This document shows, one piece after another, positions 8,004-15,984 of a DNA stretch of 34,050 nt. How positions within the stretch are numbered: the stretch's first letter is position 1; each line of letters starts with the position of its first letter. Location of the stretch: NCBI GenBank assembly GCA_030684935.1, contig JAUXXH010000024.1, forward strand, positions 1 to 34,050. Direction: 5' to 3'. The position numbers and the translations under genes are program-made. Below the pieces are notes generated by a model. It made no database searches and was not told where the DNA came from. It worked only from the letters and a program-made list of their open reading frames with translations. This DNA comes from Pseudolabrys sp. (GTDB taxonomy: Bacteria; Pseudomonadota; Alphaproteobacteria; Rhizobiales; Xanthobacteraceae).

Positions 8004-8551
8004 CAGGCTTTCTCCCGCGCGACCGATATCGGGACCGGGTTCTGCACGGTGTTGAGCACCGGCGACCAGTGCGCGGCATGGGCGACCAGCTCGTCCAGTT
8101 CGGCGTCGGTGGCACCGTCGGCGGCGACGCGCGCCTTTATGCGCACGGCGGTCAGGCCGAGGAGCTTGGGCGACAGGTCGCCGGTGCCCCAGACGGATGT
8201 GATGTTGATGTCCCCTTCAAGGTCGACTTCGATCGAGCGCACTGTCCATCCGCGCGCGATAGCGTTGGCCTGCAAGCCGACCGCCACGCAGGAGCCAAGC
8301 GCGGCGAGCAGCGCCTCGGTCGGGTTGGGGGCGGTGTCGTCGCCGAGCAGCGCCGGCGGCTCGTCGACAATATGCGGCGGCAGATTGCGGACATAGTTGA
8401 GGTGACGGAAACGCTTGCCTTCCGCCACCGTCTTGCAGCGCACCGTGCGCACGGCCTTTGGATCGGATTTGCCCTTCTCGGCGAGCGCCAGCAGGCCCGC
8501 TTTGTCGATGGGCTCAAAGGCAGCAGTCGTTTTCAGCGTTGCAACGGTCAT
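8003..8551 (-). CDS. OsmC family protein
   Basis: OsmC/Ohr proteins are small thiol peroxidases or related proteins. This one has 182 residues with the family landmarks: a central EALLAALGSCVAVGLQANAI helix carrying the peroxidatic-type cysteine, preceded by PPALLGDDTAPNPTE, and a C-terminal HAAHWSPVLNTV block in which OsmC members often carry the second cysteine. No cysteine is visible there, so classical peroxidase activity is doubtful. The ATG at 8549-8551 is preferred over an in-frame TTG at 8569, because GGGAGA lies seven bases before it. It sits 19 bases after the ABC permease and overlaps the acyl-CoA-dehydrogenase-like gene, in one operon. OsmC genes often accompany sulfonate-type transporters. 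Confidence 0.85.
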   Translation of the reverse strand: MTVATLKTTAAFEPIDKAGLLALAEKGKSDPKAVRTVRCKTVAEGKRFRHLNYVRNLPPHIVDEPPALLGDDTAPNPTEALLAALGSCVAVGLQANAIARGWTVRSIEVDLEGDINITSVWGTGDLSPKLLGLTAVRIKARVAADGATDAELDELVAHAAHWSPVLNTVQNPVPISVAREKA

Positions 8552-8570
8552 GGTCAATCTCCCGGTCAAG

Positions 8571-9392
8571 TCAGGTGGTGGGTGTCCAGTGCGTTCGCTT
8601 GATCACAAGCGACAACAGTGAATCGAGGACGAAGCCAATCAGGCCGATCAGGATCACGATGGCGCCGAGCCGGTCATAGGACAGGGTGTCGCGCGCATCG
8701 TTGATGGCGTAGCCAAGCCCGCTGGTGACGCCGAGATACTCGGCCGGCACCAGCACGATCCAGGCCACGCCCAAGGCGAGCCGCAGGCCGCCGAAGATGT
8801 CGCGCGCCACGGCGGGGAAGATGACCCGCCGCAGCACCGCAGGGCGGCTGCCGCCCAGGTTGGACGCCATCGCCAGCCAGATCGGATCGATGCGTTTCAC
8901 GCCGGCGGCGGTCGAGAAAATGATCGGCCAGATCGAGGCGGCCGCGATGAGGAAGACGATCGCACTGTTCCAGGATTCGAACATCAGGATCGCGATCGGC
9001 ATCCAGGCCAGCGGGCTGATCATGCGGAGAAACTGGAACGGGAACTGCAACAGGTTCTCCAGCATCCGCCAGCTGCCGATGGCCAGCCCGATCGGCGCGC
9101 CGATCACGAAGGACCAGGCGAGTCCCTGCAATACGCGCGACAGGCTGGGGGCGGCCGAGGTCCAGGCGTCGCCTGAAACGAGAAGGCCCAAGAAAGCGCG
9201 CGACGTATTCTCGATGGCGAAGCCGTTGAACGCCGACAGCCGCGGCGTGGCCGCGATGACCAGGCCGCCGATCCACCAGATCAGCACGATCAGCCCGGCT
9301 CCCGCGACCGGGCTGGCGAACCGGGACAGCGTTGCGAGTTTGATGCCGGCCGGACGCCGCGGTCCGGCCTCGCTGTCGAGGGTCAGGGCCAT
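8571..9392 (-). CDS. ABC transporter permease, SsuC/TauC/NrtB class
   Basis: This 273-residue inner-membrane protein of the BPD_transp_1 type has about six hydrophobic segments, the first at about 31-49 (AGAGLIVLIWWIGGLV). The cytoplasmic coupling loop is visible as ASNLGGSRPAVLRRVIFP (about residues 185-202), matching the EAA motif that docks on the ATPase. It forms the channel of an importer with the binding protein and ATPase encoded just upstream. Its ATG overlaps the binding-protein stop by one base (TGATG), showing translational coupling. The class imports nitrate, aliphatic sulfonates, taurine or thiamine precursors; the actual substrate is unknown. Confidence 0.88.
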   Translation of the reverse strand: MALTLDSEAGPRRPAGIKLATLSRFASPVAGAGLIVLIWWIGGLVIAATPRLSAFNGFAIENTSRAFLGLLVSGDAWTSAAPSLSRVLQGLAWSFVIGAPIGLAIGSWRMLENLLQFPFQFLRMISPLAWMPIAILMFESWNSAIVFLIAAASIWPIIFSTAAGVKRIDPIWLAMASNLGGSRPAVLRRVIFPAVARDIFGGLRLALGVAWIVLVPAEYLGVTSGLGYAINDARDTLSYDRLGAIVILIGLIGFVLDSLLSLVIKRTHWTPTT

Positions 9393-10633
9393 CAGAGCGC
9401 CAGGATTTCTTGGCGCTCGAACGGATTGGCGCGATCGACACTCGGATCGTTGATCCAGTCCGGGTTCTTGCCGAGCGATTCCTTGACGTAGCGATAGTCG
9501 ACGAGGTCCTCTGCGACGAAGCTGGGGTCAAGGTTCTTCAGGAAGGTGGTGTCGCCCTCGACCAGTGTTTTGGTCATGTTTTCCACGATCAGCCTGGTCG
9601 CCGACGGATAGGGCCAGGGCTGGAAATCGATGCGTCCGGTCTTCCAGTCGCGGTGCCGGATGGCGCCGCTCTGGTCATAGGCCGGGCCGTAATCGGTCAT
9701 GGACTTTTCGACCACGTCGGACGGGGTCGGCAGATAGCCCTTGCCGTCGCGCGAGATCAGCTTGGCCACTTCCGCCTTGTTCTTTGACGCGTAGATATGC
9801 GCCCGCACGATCGAGTCAGTGACTTTCTGCGTCCATTCCGGCTTGTCGCGCGTGTAGCTTTCGTTGGTGCAGATCACGCAGCAGGGATGATTTTTCCAGA
9901 TGTCGCCGGTGAAGCGGAGCATCCGTGCATTAACGCGCAGTTCGCCCAGCGCATTGAACGGCTCGGCGACGATGTAGCCGTGGATCTTCCGGGCGGCGAG
10001 GGCGGTCGGCATGTCCGGCGGCGCCAGGATCTGCAAGGCGCACTCGTCCGCGGCGATGACGTCGCCTTCCGGCTTGATGACGGGCTTCACGCCGGATTCC
10101 CGCAGCGCATATTGCAGCACAATGTTGTGCATCGAATACCAGAACGGCACCGCGAGGCGCTTGCCGCCGAGATCGGAGAACCTGGTGATGCCGGTATCGC
10201 CGCCGACGACCAGGCCGGAGCCATTGGTGTGGCCCCAGGCCAGGATTTTGACAGGGAATTTGTTGTTGTAGCGCATCCACACCGGAATGGGCTTCAGCAG
10301 ATGCACGAGGTTGAACTTGCCCGAGGCAAAGCCCTCGACCAGCGCCGACCAACTGCGGATCAAGGTCGGCGGTTCAACCTTGAGACCGGCTTCCTCGAAA
10401 TAGCCCTTGGCGTGCGCCGTCAACAGCGCGGTCGCGTCGGTGATCGGCAGATAACCTATTCTCACCACGTCGTCAGTGGCCTGGGCCTTGGCAATGTCGA
10501 TGCCGTTGGCGGCCAGCAATGCCGCCAGCCCGCCGCGGGCGAGATAGTCGAGCGTGTCGCGCCGCGTGATGCCGCTCGTGTCGTCGGGTGCGCAGCACAG
10601 GTCGGAATGACCCGGTTGAAAGAATTTTCTCAT
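9392..10633 (-). CDS. ABC transporter substrate-binding protein, NMT1/SsuA/NrtA-like, Tat-exported
   Basis: This 413-residue periplasmic binding protein opens with a cysteine-containing stretch and a twin-arginine-like signal: TRRDTLDYLARGGLAALLAA at about 23-42, with a likely cleavage after AKAQA near residue 51. The mature part starts with VVRIGYLPITDATALLTAHA, typical of the nitrate/sulfonate/taurine group, and continues with FGSGKFN-like and GGKRLAVPFWYSMHN blocks. The segment NHPCCVICTNESY is rich in cysteine for a periplasmic protein. I start at the ATG at 10631-10633, where AGAGGA lies about six bases upstream; the longer open frame to 10783 is arginine-rich shadow sequence. It is the second gene of the leftward importer operon. 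Confidence 0.87.
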   Translation of the reverse strand: MRKFFQPGHSDLCCAPDDTSGITRRDTLDYLARGGLAALLAANGIDIAKAQATDDVVRIGYLPITDATALLTAHAKGYFEEAGLKVEPPTLIRSWSALVEGFASGKFNLVHLLKPIPVWMRYNNKFPVKILAWGHTNGSGLVVGGDTGITRFSDLGGKRLAVPFWYSMHNIVLQYALRESGVKPVIKPEGDVIAADECALQILAPPDMPTALAARKIHGYIVAEPFNALGELRVNARMLRFTGDIWKNHPCCVICTNESYTRDKPEWTQKVTDSIVRAHIYASKNKAEVAKLISRDGKGYLPTPSDVVEKSMTDYGPAYDQSGAIRHRDWKTGRIDFQPWPYPSATRLIVENMTKTLVEGDTTFLKNLDPSFVAEDLVDYRYVKESLGKNPDWINDPSVDRANPFERQEILAL

Positions 10634-10649
10634 CGGTCGTCCTCTTCGG

Positions 10650-11375
10650 TCAGGCGGCGTCGCGGACATTGGAAAAATAGCCGCGCAGCTCCTGCTCCGG
10701 ATTTTTGCCGAGGGCGATGTCGTCCTCGATCTGACCCGGCGAGCCGGCGAGAAACAGGACGCGATCGGCCAGCGCGGCGGCATCGCTCAGATCGTGCGTG
10801 ACGGTGATGAGCGTCGTGTGCCTTACGCGGGCGAGTGCGCGGATGTCGCGCCGCAATGCGACGCGGGTTTCGGTGTCGAGCGCGGAGAACGGCTCATCAA
10901 GCAGCAGCACAGCCGTGTCGCCGACCAGCGCGCGGGCCAGCGCCACGCGCTGCTGCTGCCCGCCGGACAGGCTGGTCGGCAAGGCGGCGGCGCGATCGGC
11001 CAGCCCGACTTGCTCAATCAGCGCGTCGGCCTTTTGCCGTGCGACAAAGGGATCCCGGCGCGCCGCGTTGGAGAAGTGCAGGGGTACCATCACGTTGTCG
11101 CGGGCGGTCAGCCAGGGCAGCAGGGCGGGCCGCTGGAACATCAACACCGGTTTGCGTGCATGTCTGCCGAGTGGCGTGCCGTCGACCGCAATGCTGCCGT
11201 GCGACGGCCGCAGCAGCCCGGCCAGCAGGTGCAGCAGCGTGGATTTGCCGGCGCCGGAGCGTCCGACAATCGCCACATGCTCGCCGGCCGCGATATCGAA
11301 GGATATATCGCGCAGAATCGGCGTATGGCCGTGCTGAAATGCCACGCGATCGAGGTGAATGTGTCCGGGCGTCAT
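10650..11375 (-). CDS. ABC transporter ATP-binding protein, SsuB/TauB/NrtD class
   Basis: The 241-residue ATPase has all motifs of a working ABC domain: Walker A GRSGAGKST, Q-loop MFQRPALLPWLT, signature LSGGQQQRVALARAL, Walker B VLLLDEPFSALD, and a switch histidine in TVTHDLSDA. It drives import with the permease and binding protein that follow. The ATG at 11373-11375 (MTPGHIHLDRV) fits the family start; an open frame continues upstream to 11498 but that part has no family similarity. The ribosome binding site is weak. It is the first gene of the cluster, so the promoter should lie in 11376-11690. Confidence 0.88.
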   Translation of the reverse strand: MTPGHIHLDRVAFQHGHTPILRDISFDIAAGEHVAIVGRSGAGKSTLLHLLAGLLRPSHGSIAVDGTPLGRHARKPVLMFQRPALLPWLTARDNVMVPLHFSNAARRDPFVARQKADALIEQVGLADRAAALPTSLSGGQQQRVALARALVGDTAVLLLDEPFSALDTETRVALRRDIRALARVRHTTLITVTHDLSDAAALADRVLFLAGSPGQIEDDIALGKNPEQELRGYFSNVRDAA

Positions 11376-11690
11376 GCCGGGACTATGCCAAGAAAATTCT
11401 TCTGTTGAATTCCAAAGATAAGGCGTTCGGAGGTGAATTCGTTCGTGAGGACGCTTTGTAGGAGGAAATAATTTCAATCGCGCTTTGCAAGCGTGCAAAC
11501 CTCAAAACCGGCGTCATGGCCTCAATTGCCTGTAGCCAGCGCGACGCTCTTGACCTAAGCCGTGCATCTATTCCGCAATACGCGGAAATCGGAAGCGGTT
11601 TGAATTCTCGGTGAGGCCCGCAGCAGAACGCGTGCTCGCGCGGTTGCCACGGGTCTCGGGACCGATCGTCGTTCACCCCTCGGAGACTCA
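11376..11690. promoter_or_regulatory. Divergent intergenic region between ABC operon and DoxX gene
   Basis: This 315-base region must hold the promoters of the leftward importer operon and the rightward doxX-like gene. It contains the perfect palindrome TTTGCA-AGCG-TGCAAA at 11484-11499, a candidate operator in size and symmetry. GGAG lies six bases before the doxX ATG. I cannot assign exact -35/-10 elements or a regulator. Confidence 0.45.
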
Positions 11691-12095
11691 ATGGAAAACT
11701 TTCTTGCTCCTTACCGGCCGCAACTGCTGAGCGTGTTTCGGATCATGGCCGGGCTGCTCATTCTTCAGTTCGGCACGGCTAAAATTCTCGGATATCCGGC
11801 CGTTGCGAGCTTTGCCAATGTCGCCATCGGCCAGTGGCCAAGCTGGTATGCCGGCATGATCGAACTGGTCCTCGGCGCTCTGTTGGTGATCGGTCTGTTC
11901 TCCCGGATTTCGGCCTTCATCCTGTCCGGCCTGATGGCGTTCGCCTATTTCATCGGCCATGCGCCGCGCGGCATGTTCATGCCGCTGGTGAATGGCGGCA
12001 CGCTGGCCGCGCTGTTCTGCTTCGCGTTCCTGTATCTCGCCGCCGCCGGCCCTGGCCCCTGGAGCGTCGACGCCATGGTGCGTGGCAAGCGATAG
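11691..12095 (+). CDS. DoxX family membrane protein
   Basis: This small 134-residue protein has four predicted membrane helices. The first carries the DoxX-type block FRIMAGLLILQFGTAKILG (about 17-35), followed by an inward gap and IELVLGALLVIGLFSRISA (about 58-76). DoxX proteins are poorly characterised inner-membrane proteins linked to quinone or thiol redox chemistry. The ATG has GGAG six bases upstream. It faces right, opposite to the importer operon, and is followed at 12108-12129 by a hairpin. It could be a monocistronic gene or share a transcript with the GMC oxidoreductase downstream. The family call is firm, the function is not. Confidence 0.8.
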   Translation: MENFLAPYRPQLLSVFRIMAGLLILQFGTAKILGYPAVASFANVAIGQWPSWYAGMIELVLGALLVIGLFSRISAFILSGLMAFAYFIGHAPRGMFMPLVNGGTLAALFCFAFLYLAAAGPGPWSVDAMVRGKR

Positions 12096-12107
12096 TGCGA
12101 ATATGCT

Positions 12108-12129
12108 GAGGTCGGCCTGCGCCGGCCTC
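12108..12129 (+). terminator. GC-rich hairpin after doxX-like gene
   Basis: GAGGTCGGC (12108-12116) pairs with GCCGGCCTC (12121-12129) across the loop CTGC, with one G-U pair. It lies 13 bases after the stop codon. There is no T-run behind it, so termination is only possible, not proven. Confidence 0.35.
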
Positions 12130-12234
12130 AAAGTCTGGATGGCGGCGATGCTTGACCGAGCGCCGCCGCCATTTCTCTACGGTGCTCAATCGCCGGGGCA
12201 GGGCCGCCGGCTGGCGGACAGGTTGTAAGCGTCG

Positions 12235-13908
12235 ATGTTAAACCCCGATTATCTGATCATCGGCGGCGGCAGTGCCGGCGCGGTGCTGGCGGCGCGGCTG
12301 TCGGAAAACCCGGCGACGCGCGTGCTGCTGGTCGAGGCCGGGGCCGATACACCGCCCGGCGCGGTGCCGGCCGATGTCGACGACCTGTTTCCGTCCTCCT
12401 CGCTCAATCCGCAGTATTTCTGGCCCGGGCTTCAGGCGCAGCGCCGCGACGGCGGACCGCTGCATCCGTTTCCGCAGGCGCGCATCATGGGCGGCGGCTC
12501 CAGCATCATGGGGATGTGGGCGTTGCGCGGCGTGCCGTCCGATTTTGACGCCTGGGTGAAGGCGGGCGCCGACGGCTGGGGCTGGAGTGACCTTCTCCCT
12601 TACTACCGCAAGCTTGAGAACGATCTCGACCGCGACCGCAGCCAGTCCGCGCCCGCGCCCTACACCATCCGGCGTCCGCCGCATGTCGACTGGCCGCCGT
12701 TTGCGCATGCCATGGAGCGCGCTGCTTATGCGCGCGGGCTGCCGGCGGTGGCCGACATCAACGAGAACCCGGGGCAGGGCTTCTTCCCGATGCCCATCAG
12801 CCAGAGCGAGGCGAGCCGCTCGTCCAGTGCGAGTGCTTACCTCACCGCCGCGGTCCGCCGGCGTCCCAATCTCACGATCATGACCGAGGCTCTGGTGACG
12901 CGCCTGACGTTCGATGGCTTGCGGGCCTCCGGCGCCACGGTGCGGCGGGCAGGCGAACTGACAGAGATTGATGCGGGCGAAGTCATCCTGTCCGCCGGGG
13001 CGATCCATTCGCCGGCCATGCTGCTGCGCGCCGGCATCGGCCCGGCCGACGAACTCGCGCGCTTCGGCATCGCGCCGCTGGCGGTGCGGCCGGGGGTCGG
13101 GCGCAACCTGCAGAACCATCCTTACCTCAATTTCGCGCTGACGCTGCCGCCGGAAGCGCGGGTGCCCGGACATCTGCGTCACTTCGCAGTGGCGGGATTG
13201 CGGCTGTCGTCAGGCCTGGCGAATTGTCCGGAGGCGGATCTGTTGCTCTATGCCATCGCCCGAGTCAGCGGCCATGGCTTCGGCCCGGCGCTGGCGATGG
13301 TCGGCGCCGGCGTCTACGCGCCGTTCTCGCGCGGGCGGGTGACGCTCAACAGCCCCGATGCCGGCGTGTCGCCAAATATTGCGTTGTCGCTGCTGAGCGA
13401 TCCGCGCGATGCGCCGCGCATGGTGCAGGCCGCGCGCTACGCCGAAAGCCTGATGCTCGACCCGCAGGTCGCGGCCACCTTCAACGACGCATTTCTGCTG
13501 CCGCCGACTTTGGCGCTGAACCAGTTCAACCGGCCGGGCTTGGCGGGCAGGCTGGCGGCGAAGGCCTTCAGCGTCGTGCTGAACGCGCCGCCGACGCTTA
13601 GCCGCGGCGTTCTCAACCGCGTATTGCGGCCGGGGCGCTGGGTCGGCAACCGGCACTGCCGCGCGGCCCTGTCGGACGACGAGATTCTGGCCGCGGCGGC
13701 GCCGATGGGCCACGTCACCAGCACCTGTTCGATCGGCCGCGGCGACGACCCGATGGCGGTCGTCGACAGAGAATGCCGCGTCATCGGCATCCAGAATCTG
13801 CGGGTGGTCGATGCCTCGGTGATGCCCAGCGTGCCGAGCGCCAACACCAACCTCTCGACCATCATGGTGGCCGAGCGCGCCGCCGATCTCATGTCAGCGG
13901 CGCGGTGA
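12235..13908 (+). CDS. GMC family FAD-dependent oxidoreductase (choline dehydrogenase-like)
   Basis: The 557-residue flavoenzyme oxidises an alcohol. The N-terminal Rossmann fold binds FAD through IIGGGSAGAVLAARLSE (about 8-24). GGGSSIMGMWALRGVPSDFD (near residue 85-104) is the GMC signature 1 region, and SAGAIHSPAMLLRAGIGPA is signature 2. The C-terminal substrate domain carries the expected catalytic histidine at about 493 (GHVTSTCSIG) and asparagine in NTN at about 537-539, before the closing IMVAERAADLM helix. All key elements are present, so it should be active; the alcohol substrate is unknown. The final 15 bases overlap the convergent DMT transporter gene. The ribosome binding site before the ATG is weak. 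Confidence 0.9.
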   Translation: MLNPDYLIIGGGSAGAVLAARLSENPATRVLLVEAGADTPPGAVPADVDDLFPSSSLNPQYFWPGLQAQRRDGGPLHPFPQARIMGGGSSIMGMWALRGVPSDFDAWVKAGADGWGWSDLLPYYRKLENDLDRDRSQSAPAPYTIRRPPHVDWPPFAHAMERAAYARGLPAVADINENPGQGFFPMPISQSEASRSSSASAYLTAAVRRRPNLTIMTEALVTRLTFDGLRASGATVRRAGELTEIDAGEVILSAGAIHSPAMLLRAGIGPADELARFGIAPLAVRPGVGRNLQNHPYLNFALTLPPEARVPGHLRHFAVAGLRLSSGLANCPEADLLLYAIARVSGHGFGPALAMVGAGVYAPFSRGRVTLNSPDAGVSPNIALSLLSDPRDAPRMVQAARYAESLMLDPQVAATFNDAFLLPPTLALNQFNRPGLAGRLAAKAFSVVLNAPPTLSRGVLNRVLRPGRWVGNRHCRAALSDDEILAAAAPMGHVTSTCSIGRGDDPMAVVDRECRVIGIQNLRVVDASVMPSVPSANTNLSTIMVAERAADLMSAAR

Positions 13909-14823
13909 TCGCGGCCCGCCGGTCGAAGCCAGCCACACGCCGAACAGGATGGTGCCGAAGCCGATCAGGTGAAAAGCGAACAGCGGTTCGCCCAGCAGCG
14001 TGATCGACAGCACGGCGGTGAAGATCGGGATGAGATGCAGGAACGGTCCGGCGCGGCCGGCGCCGATCAATTCGACGCCGCGGTTCCAGGCGGCGAAGGC
14101 GAACACGCTCGGGAAGATCGCCACATAGCCGAGCGAGACGAAGGTCAGGACCGTCGGCCGGAACGTCGCGCCCGCGGCCGCTTCCCAGATGGCGAAGGGC
14201 AGGGTCATCGCCGTCGACATCACCGACAGGGCAAACATGAAGCTCAGCCAGTGGATTTGCGGCCGGAGCCTCAAGTATGCGGCGTAGACGGCGAAGGTTG
14301 CCATGTTGAAGACGATCAGCAGATCGGCCCAGTTGAAGCTCAGCGTCAGAAACGTTTCGAGTGAGCCGCGCGCAATCACGACCAGCACGCCGGTCAGCGA
14401 AATGGCGATGCCCGCGACCTGGGCCCGCCTGACCCGGTCGCCAAACATCATCGCGCCTGCGGCCAGAATCAGCACCGGCACCAGCGAGTTCAGGACCGAC
14501 ACGTTCACGGCGGTGGTGTGCTGCAGGCCGACATATTGCAGGGCACTGAACAAGGCGCCGCCGGTGAAGCCGAGCCACAGCATGATGCCCCAATGCGCCC
14601 GCATCAGCGGCCAGTCGTGCTTAAGATGCGGGCGGGCGAAGGGCCAGAGCAGCAGCACCGGCACCAGCCAGCGCACCGTCGACAGGCCGATCGGCGGCAC
14701 CTCGCCGCTGATGGCGCGGCCGACGATGTGGTTGCCCGACCAGAACAGCGAAGCCAGCGCCAGCAGGAGATAGGGACTGCCGAGGGTGAAGGACTTGGAT
14801 TCGGCGTCTGGTTGAACGGTCAT
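13894..14823 (-). CDS. DMT superfamily transporter (two EamA domains)
   Basis: This 309-residue integral membrane protein has about ten hydrophobic helices arranged as two EamA repeats. The first begins with SPYLLLALASLFWSGNHIV (about 16-34), the typical start of drug/metabolite transporters, and has the block NVSVLNSLVPVLILA near 107-121. The second repeat has the matching GRAGPFLHLIPIFTAVLS segment near 259-276. Such proteins export amino acids, metabolites or drugs across the inner membrane. Its 3' end overlaps the GMC oxidoreductase tail by 15 bases on the opposite strand. Substrate unknown; a hairpin at 14860-14880 lies in its upstream region. Confidence 0.87.
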   Translation of the reverse strand: MTVQPDAESKSFTLGSPYLLLALASLFWSGNHIVGRAISGEVPPIGLSTVRWLVPVLLLWPFARPHLKHDWPLMRAHWGIMLWLGFTGGALFSALQYVGLQHTTAVNVSVLNSLVPVLILAAGAMMFGDRVRRAQVAGIAISLTGVLVVIARGSLETFLTLSFNWADLLIVFNMATFAVYAAYLRLRPQIHWLSFMFALSVMSTAMTLPFAIWEAAAGATFRPTVLTFVSLGYVAIFPSVFAFAAWNRGVELIGAGRAGPFLHLIPIFTAVLSITLLGEPLFAFHLIGFGTILFGVWLASTGGPRSPRR

Positions 14824-14859
14824 GGTGGTCTGCCCAGTGCGACGTCCTCCATAGCAGAC

Positions 14860-14880
14860 GGGGCGGCGCTGTGCCGCCCC
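14860..14880. promoter_or_regulatory. 8-bp GC hairpin upstream of the DMT transporter gene
   Basis: GGGGCGGC (14860-14867) and GCCGCCCC (14873-14880) are perfect reverse complements with a five-base loop. It sits about 36 bases before the DMT gene start and 170 bases before the marR-like gene. It could influence leftward leader RNA or be chance GC symmetry. Confidence 0.25.
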
Positions 14881-15047
14881 GATTTCTCGCTGGGATGAAG
14901 GCGCCTAGCGGGAAAGTCGGGACACGCCACCGAAAGCGTCCGCGCCGCTCGGCGGAATCGGGTTTATGGTCGCCACGGTGTTCGACATGATTCGCGGCCT
15001 GTTTTCGCCGCGGCGGAAATAGCCGGTTACAGACAAGCCAGAGAGAC

Positions 15048-15557
15048 ATGGCGGCAAAACGAAAGAAGACCTCAAAGCCATCGTCACGCGCGGCCGGCTG
15101 GCACAAGAAACCGCTGCAGCAGCGCCCCGGTTTTCTGATCCGGCGGCTGCACCAGATCCACGTCGCGCTTTTCATGGAGGAATGTGCTGCGTCGGGGATC
15201 ACGCCGGTGCAATACAGCATCCTGTCGGCGCTCGACCATCTGGGCCCGGTCGAGCAGATCGCGCTGTCGAGCGCGGTCGGCCTCGACACCACCAATGTCG
15301 CGGACGTGCTGGCGCGGCTGGAGCGGCAGCGCATGGTGAAGCGGCGGATATCGCCACGCGACAAGCGCATGAAGGCGGTGACGCTGACCGAGACCGGACG
15401 GCAGTTGCTGCTGCGGGTCGATGCCGGCGCAGCGCGGGCGCATGAGCGCACGCTGGCGGCGCTGAAGCCTACGGCGCGGGCCCGCTTCATGCGCGACCTG
15501 ACACAACTGGTGGCGTTCAACAATGACCTCAGCCGCACCCCCGTCGGGCTGCGATGA
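15048..15557 (+). CDS. MarR family transcriptional regulator
   Basis: This 169-residue winged helix-turn-helix repressor-type protein has a lysine/serine-rich N-terminal tail (about 1-22). It is followed by dimerisation helix RPGFLIRRLHQIHVALFME, then GITPVQYSILSALDHLG and the recognition helix LDTTNVADVLARLERQRMV, and the wing RISPRDKRMKAVTLTETGR. This is the full MarR layout (Pfam MarR/MarR_2). Members bind small phenolic or carboxylic ligands and usually control neighbouring genes, so the divergent DMT transporter (across 14824-15047) and the convergent Rieske gene are natural targets. It ends eight bases before the convergent Rieske gene. Ligand unknown. Confidence 0.9.
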   Translation: MAAKRKKTSKPSSRAAGWHKKPLQQRPGFLIRRLHQIHVALFMEECAASGITPVQYSILSALDHLGPVEQIALSSAVGLDTTNVADVLARLERQRMVKRRISPRDKRMKAVTLTETGRQLLLRVDAGAARAHERTLAALKPTARARFMRDLTQLVAFNNDLSRTPVGLR

Positions 15558-15565
15558 CGCGGCGC

Positions 15566-15943
15566 TCAGCCGCCAGTGAGGTCCCAGCGCTTGCGGGCGC
15601 CGCCCGGGGGATCGCGCCGCACCGCGGCAGCGTCGACGGCAATGTCGGTGCCCTCGATGCGCACCGGATAGATTTTCAAGGCGTCGACCTTCCAGCCGCG
15701 CGACACCTTGCCGTCGATCAGCGAATAGGAGGCGAGGTGGCGCGGACAAATCACGCGGCAACCCTCGATGCGGCCTTGCGCCAGATCGGCCTTCTCGTGC
15801 GGGCAGGTGCCCTGGAAGGCATGGACGGTGTCTCCGTCGCGCGCAACGATCAGGCCGTGATCGTCGATCATCACGCGCAGGAACGCCTTGTCGGCCAGGC
15901 GGTCGAGTGTGGCGACGACGACGAAGTCAGGTTCAGCGGTCAT
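15566..15943 (-). CDS. Rieske [2Fe-2S] ferredoxin-type protein
   Basis: This is a soluble 125-residue electron carrier. The cluster ligands are clear: C47-P-H49 and C66-P-R-H69, separated by 16 residues, as in Rieske ferredoxins of aromatic-ring dioxygenases (NdoA/BphA3 type). It would pass electrons from a reductase to an oxygenase, but no terminal oxygenase or reductase gene lies nearby. The open frame extends upstream to 16153, but that part is arginine/alanine-rich shadow. The ATG at 15941-15943 (MTAEPDFVVV) fits the family. It is head-to-head with the DUF1116 gene, with at most 41 bases between the starts, so promoters must overlap the coding ends. Confidence 0.87.
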   Translation of the reverse strand: MTAEPDFVVVATLDRLADKAFLRVMIDDHGLIVARDGDTVHAFQGTCPHEKADLAQGRIEGCRVICPRHLASYSLIDGKVSRGWKVDALKIYPVRIEGTDIAVDAAAVRRDPPGGARKRWDLTGG

Positions 15944-15984
15944 GTCGGTTCGATTGAGTGCGAGCAACGATTGAAGTGTCCCAG

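Noticed and set aside
10634..10783. N-terminal extension of the ABC binding protein
   Set aside because: These 50 codons are Arg/Pro/Ser-rich, overlap the ATPase coding end in another frame, and lack similarity to the family; the ATG at 10633 has a good ribosome binding site and signal peptide.
14824..15047. Small gene upstream of marR (minus frame 14905-15087)
   Set aside because: The 60-codon frame overlaps the marR start on the other strand, and has no motif and no ribosome binding site.
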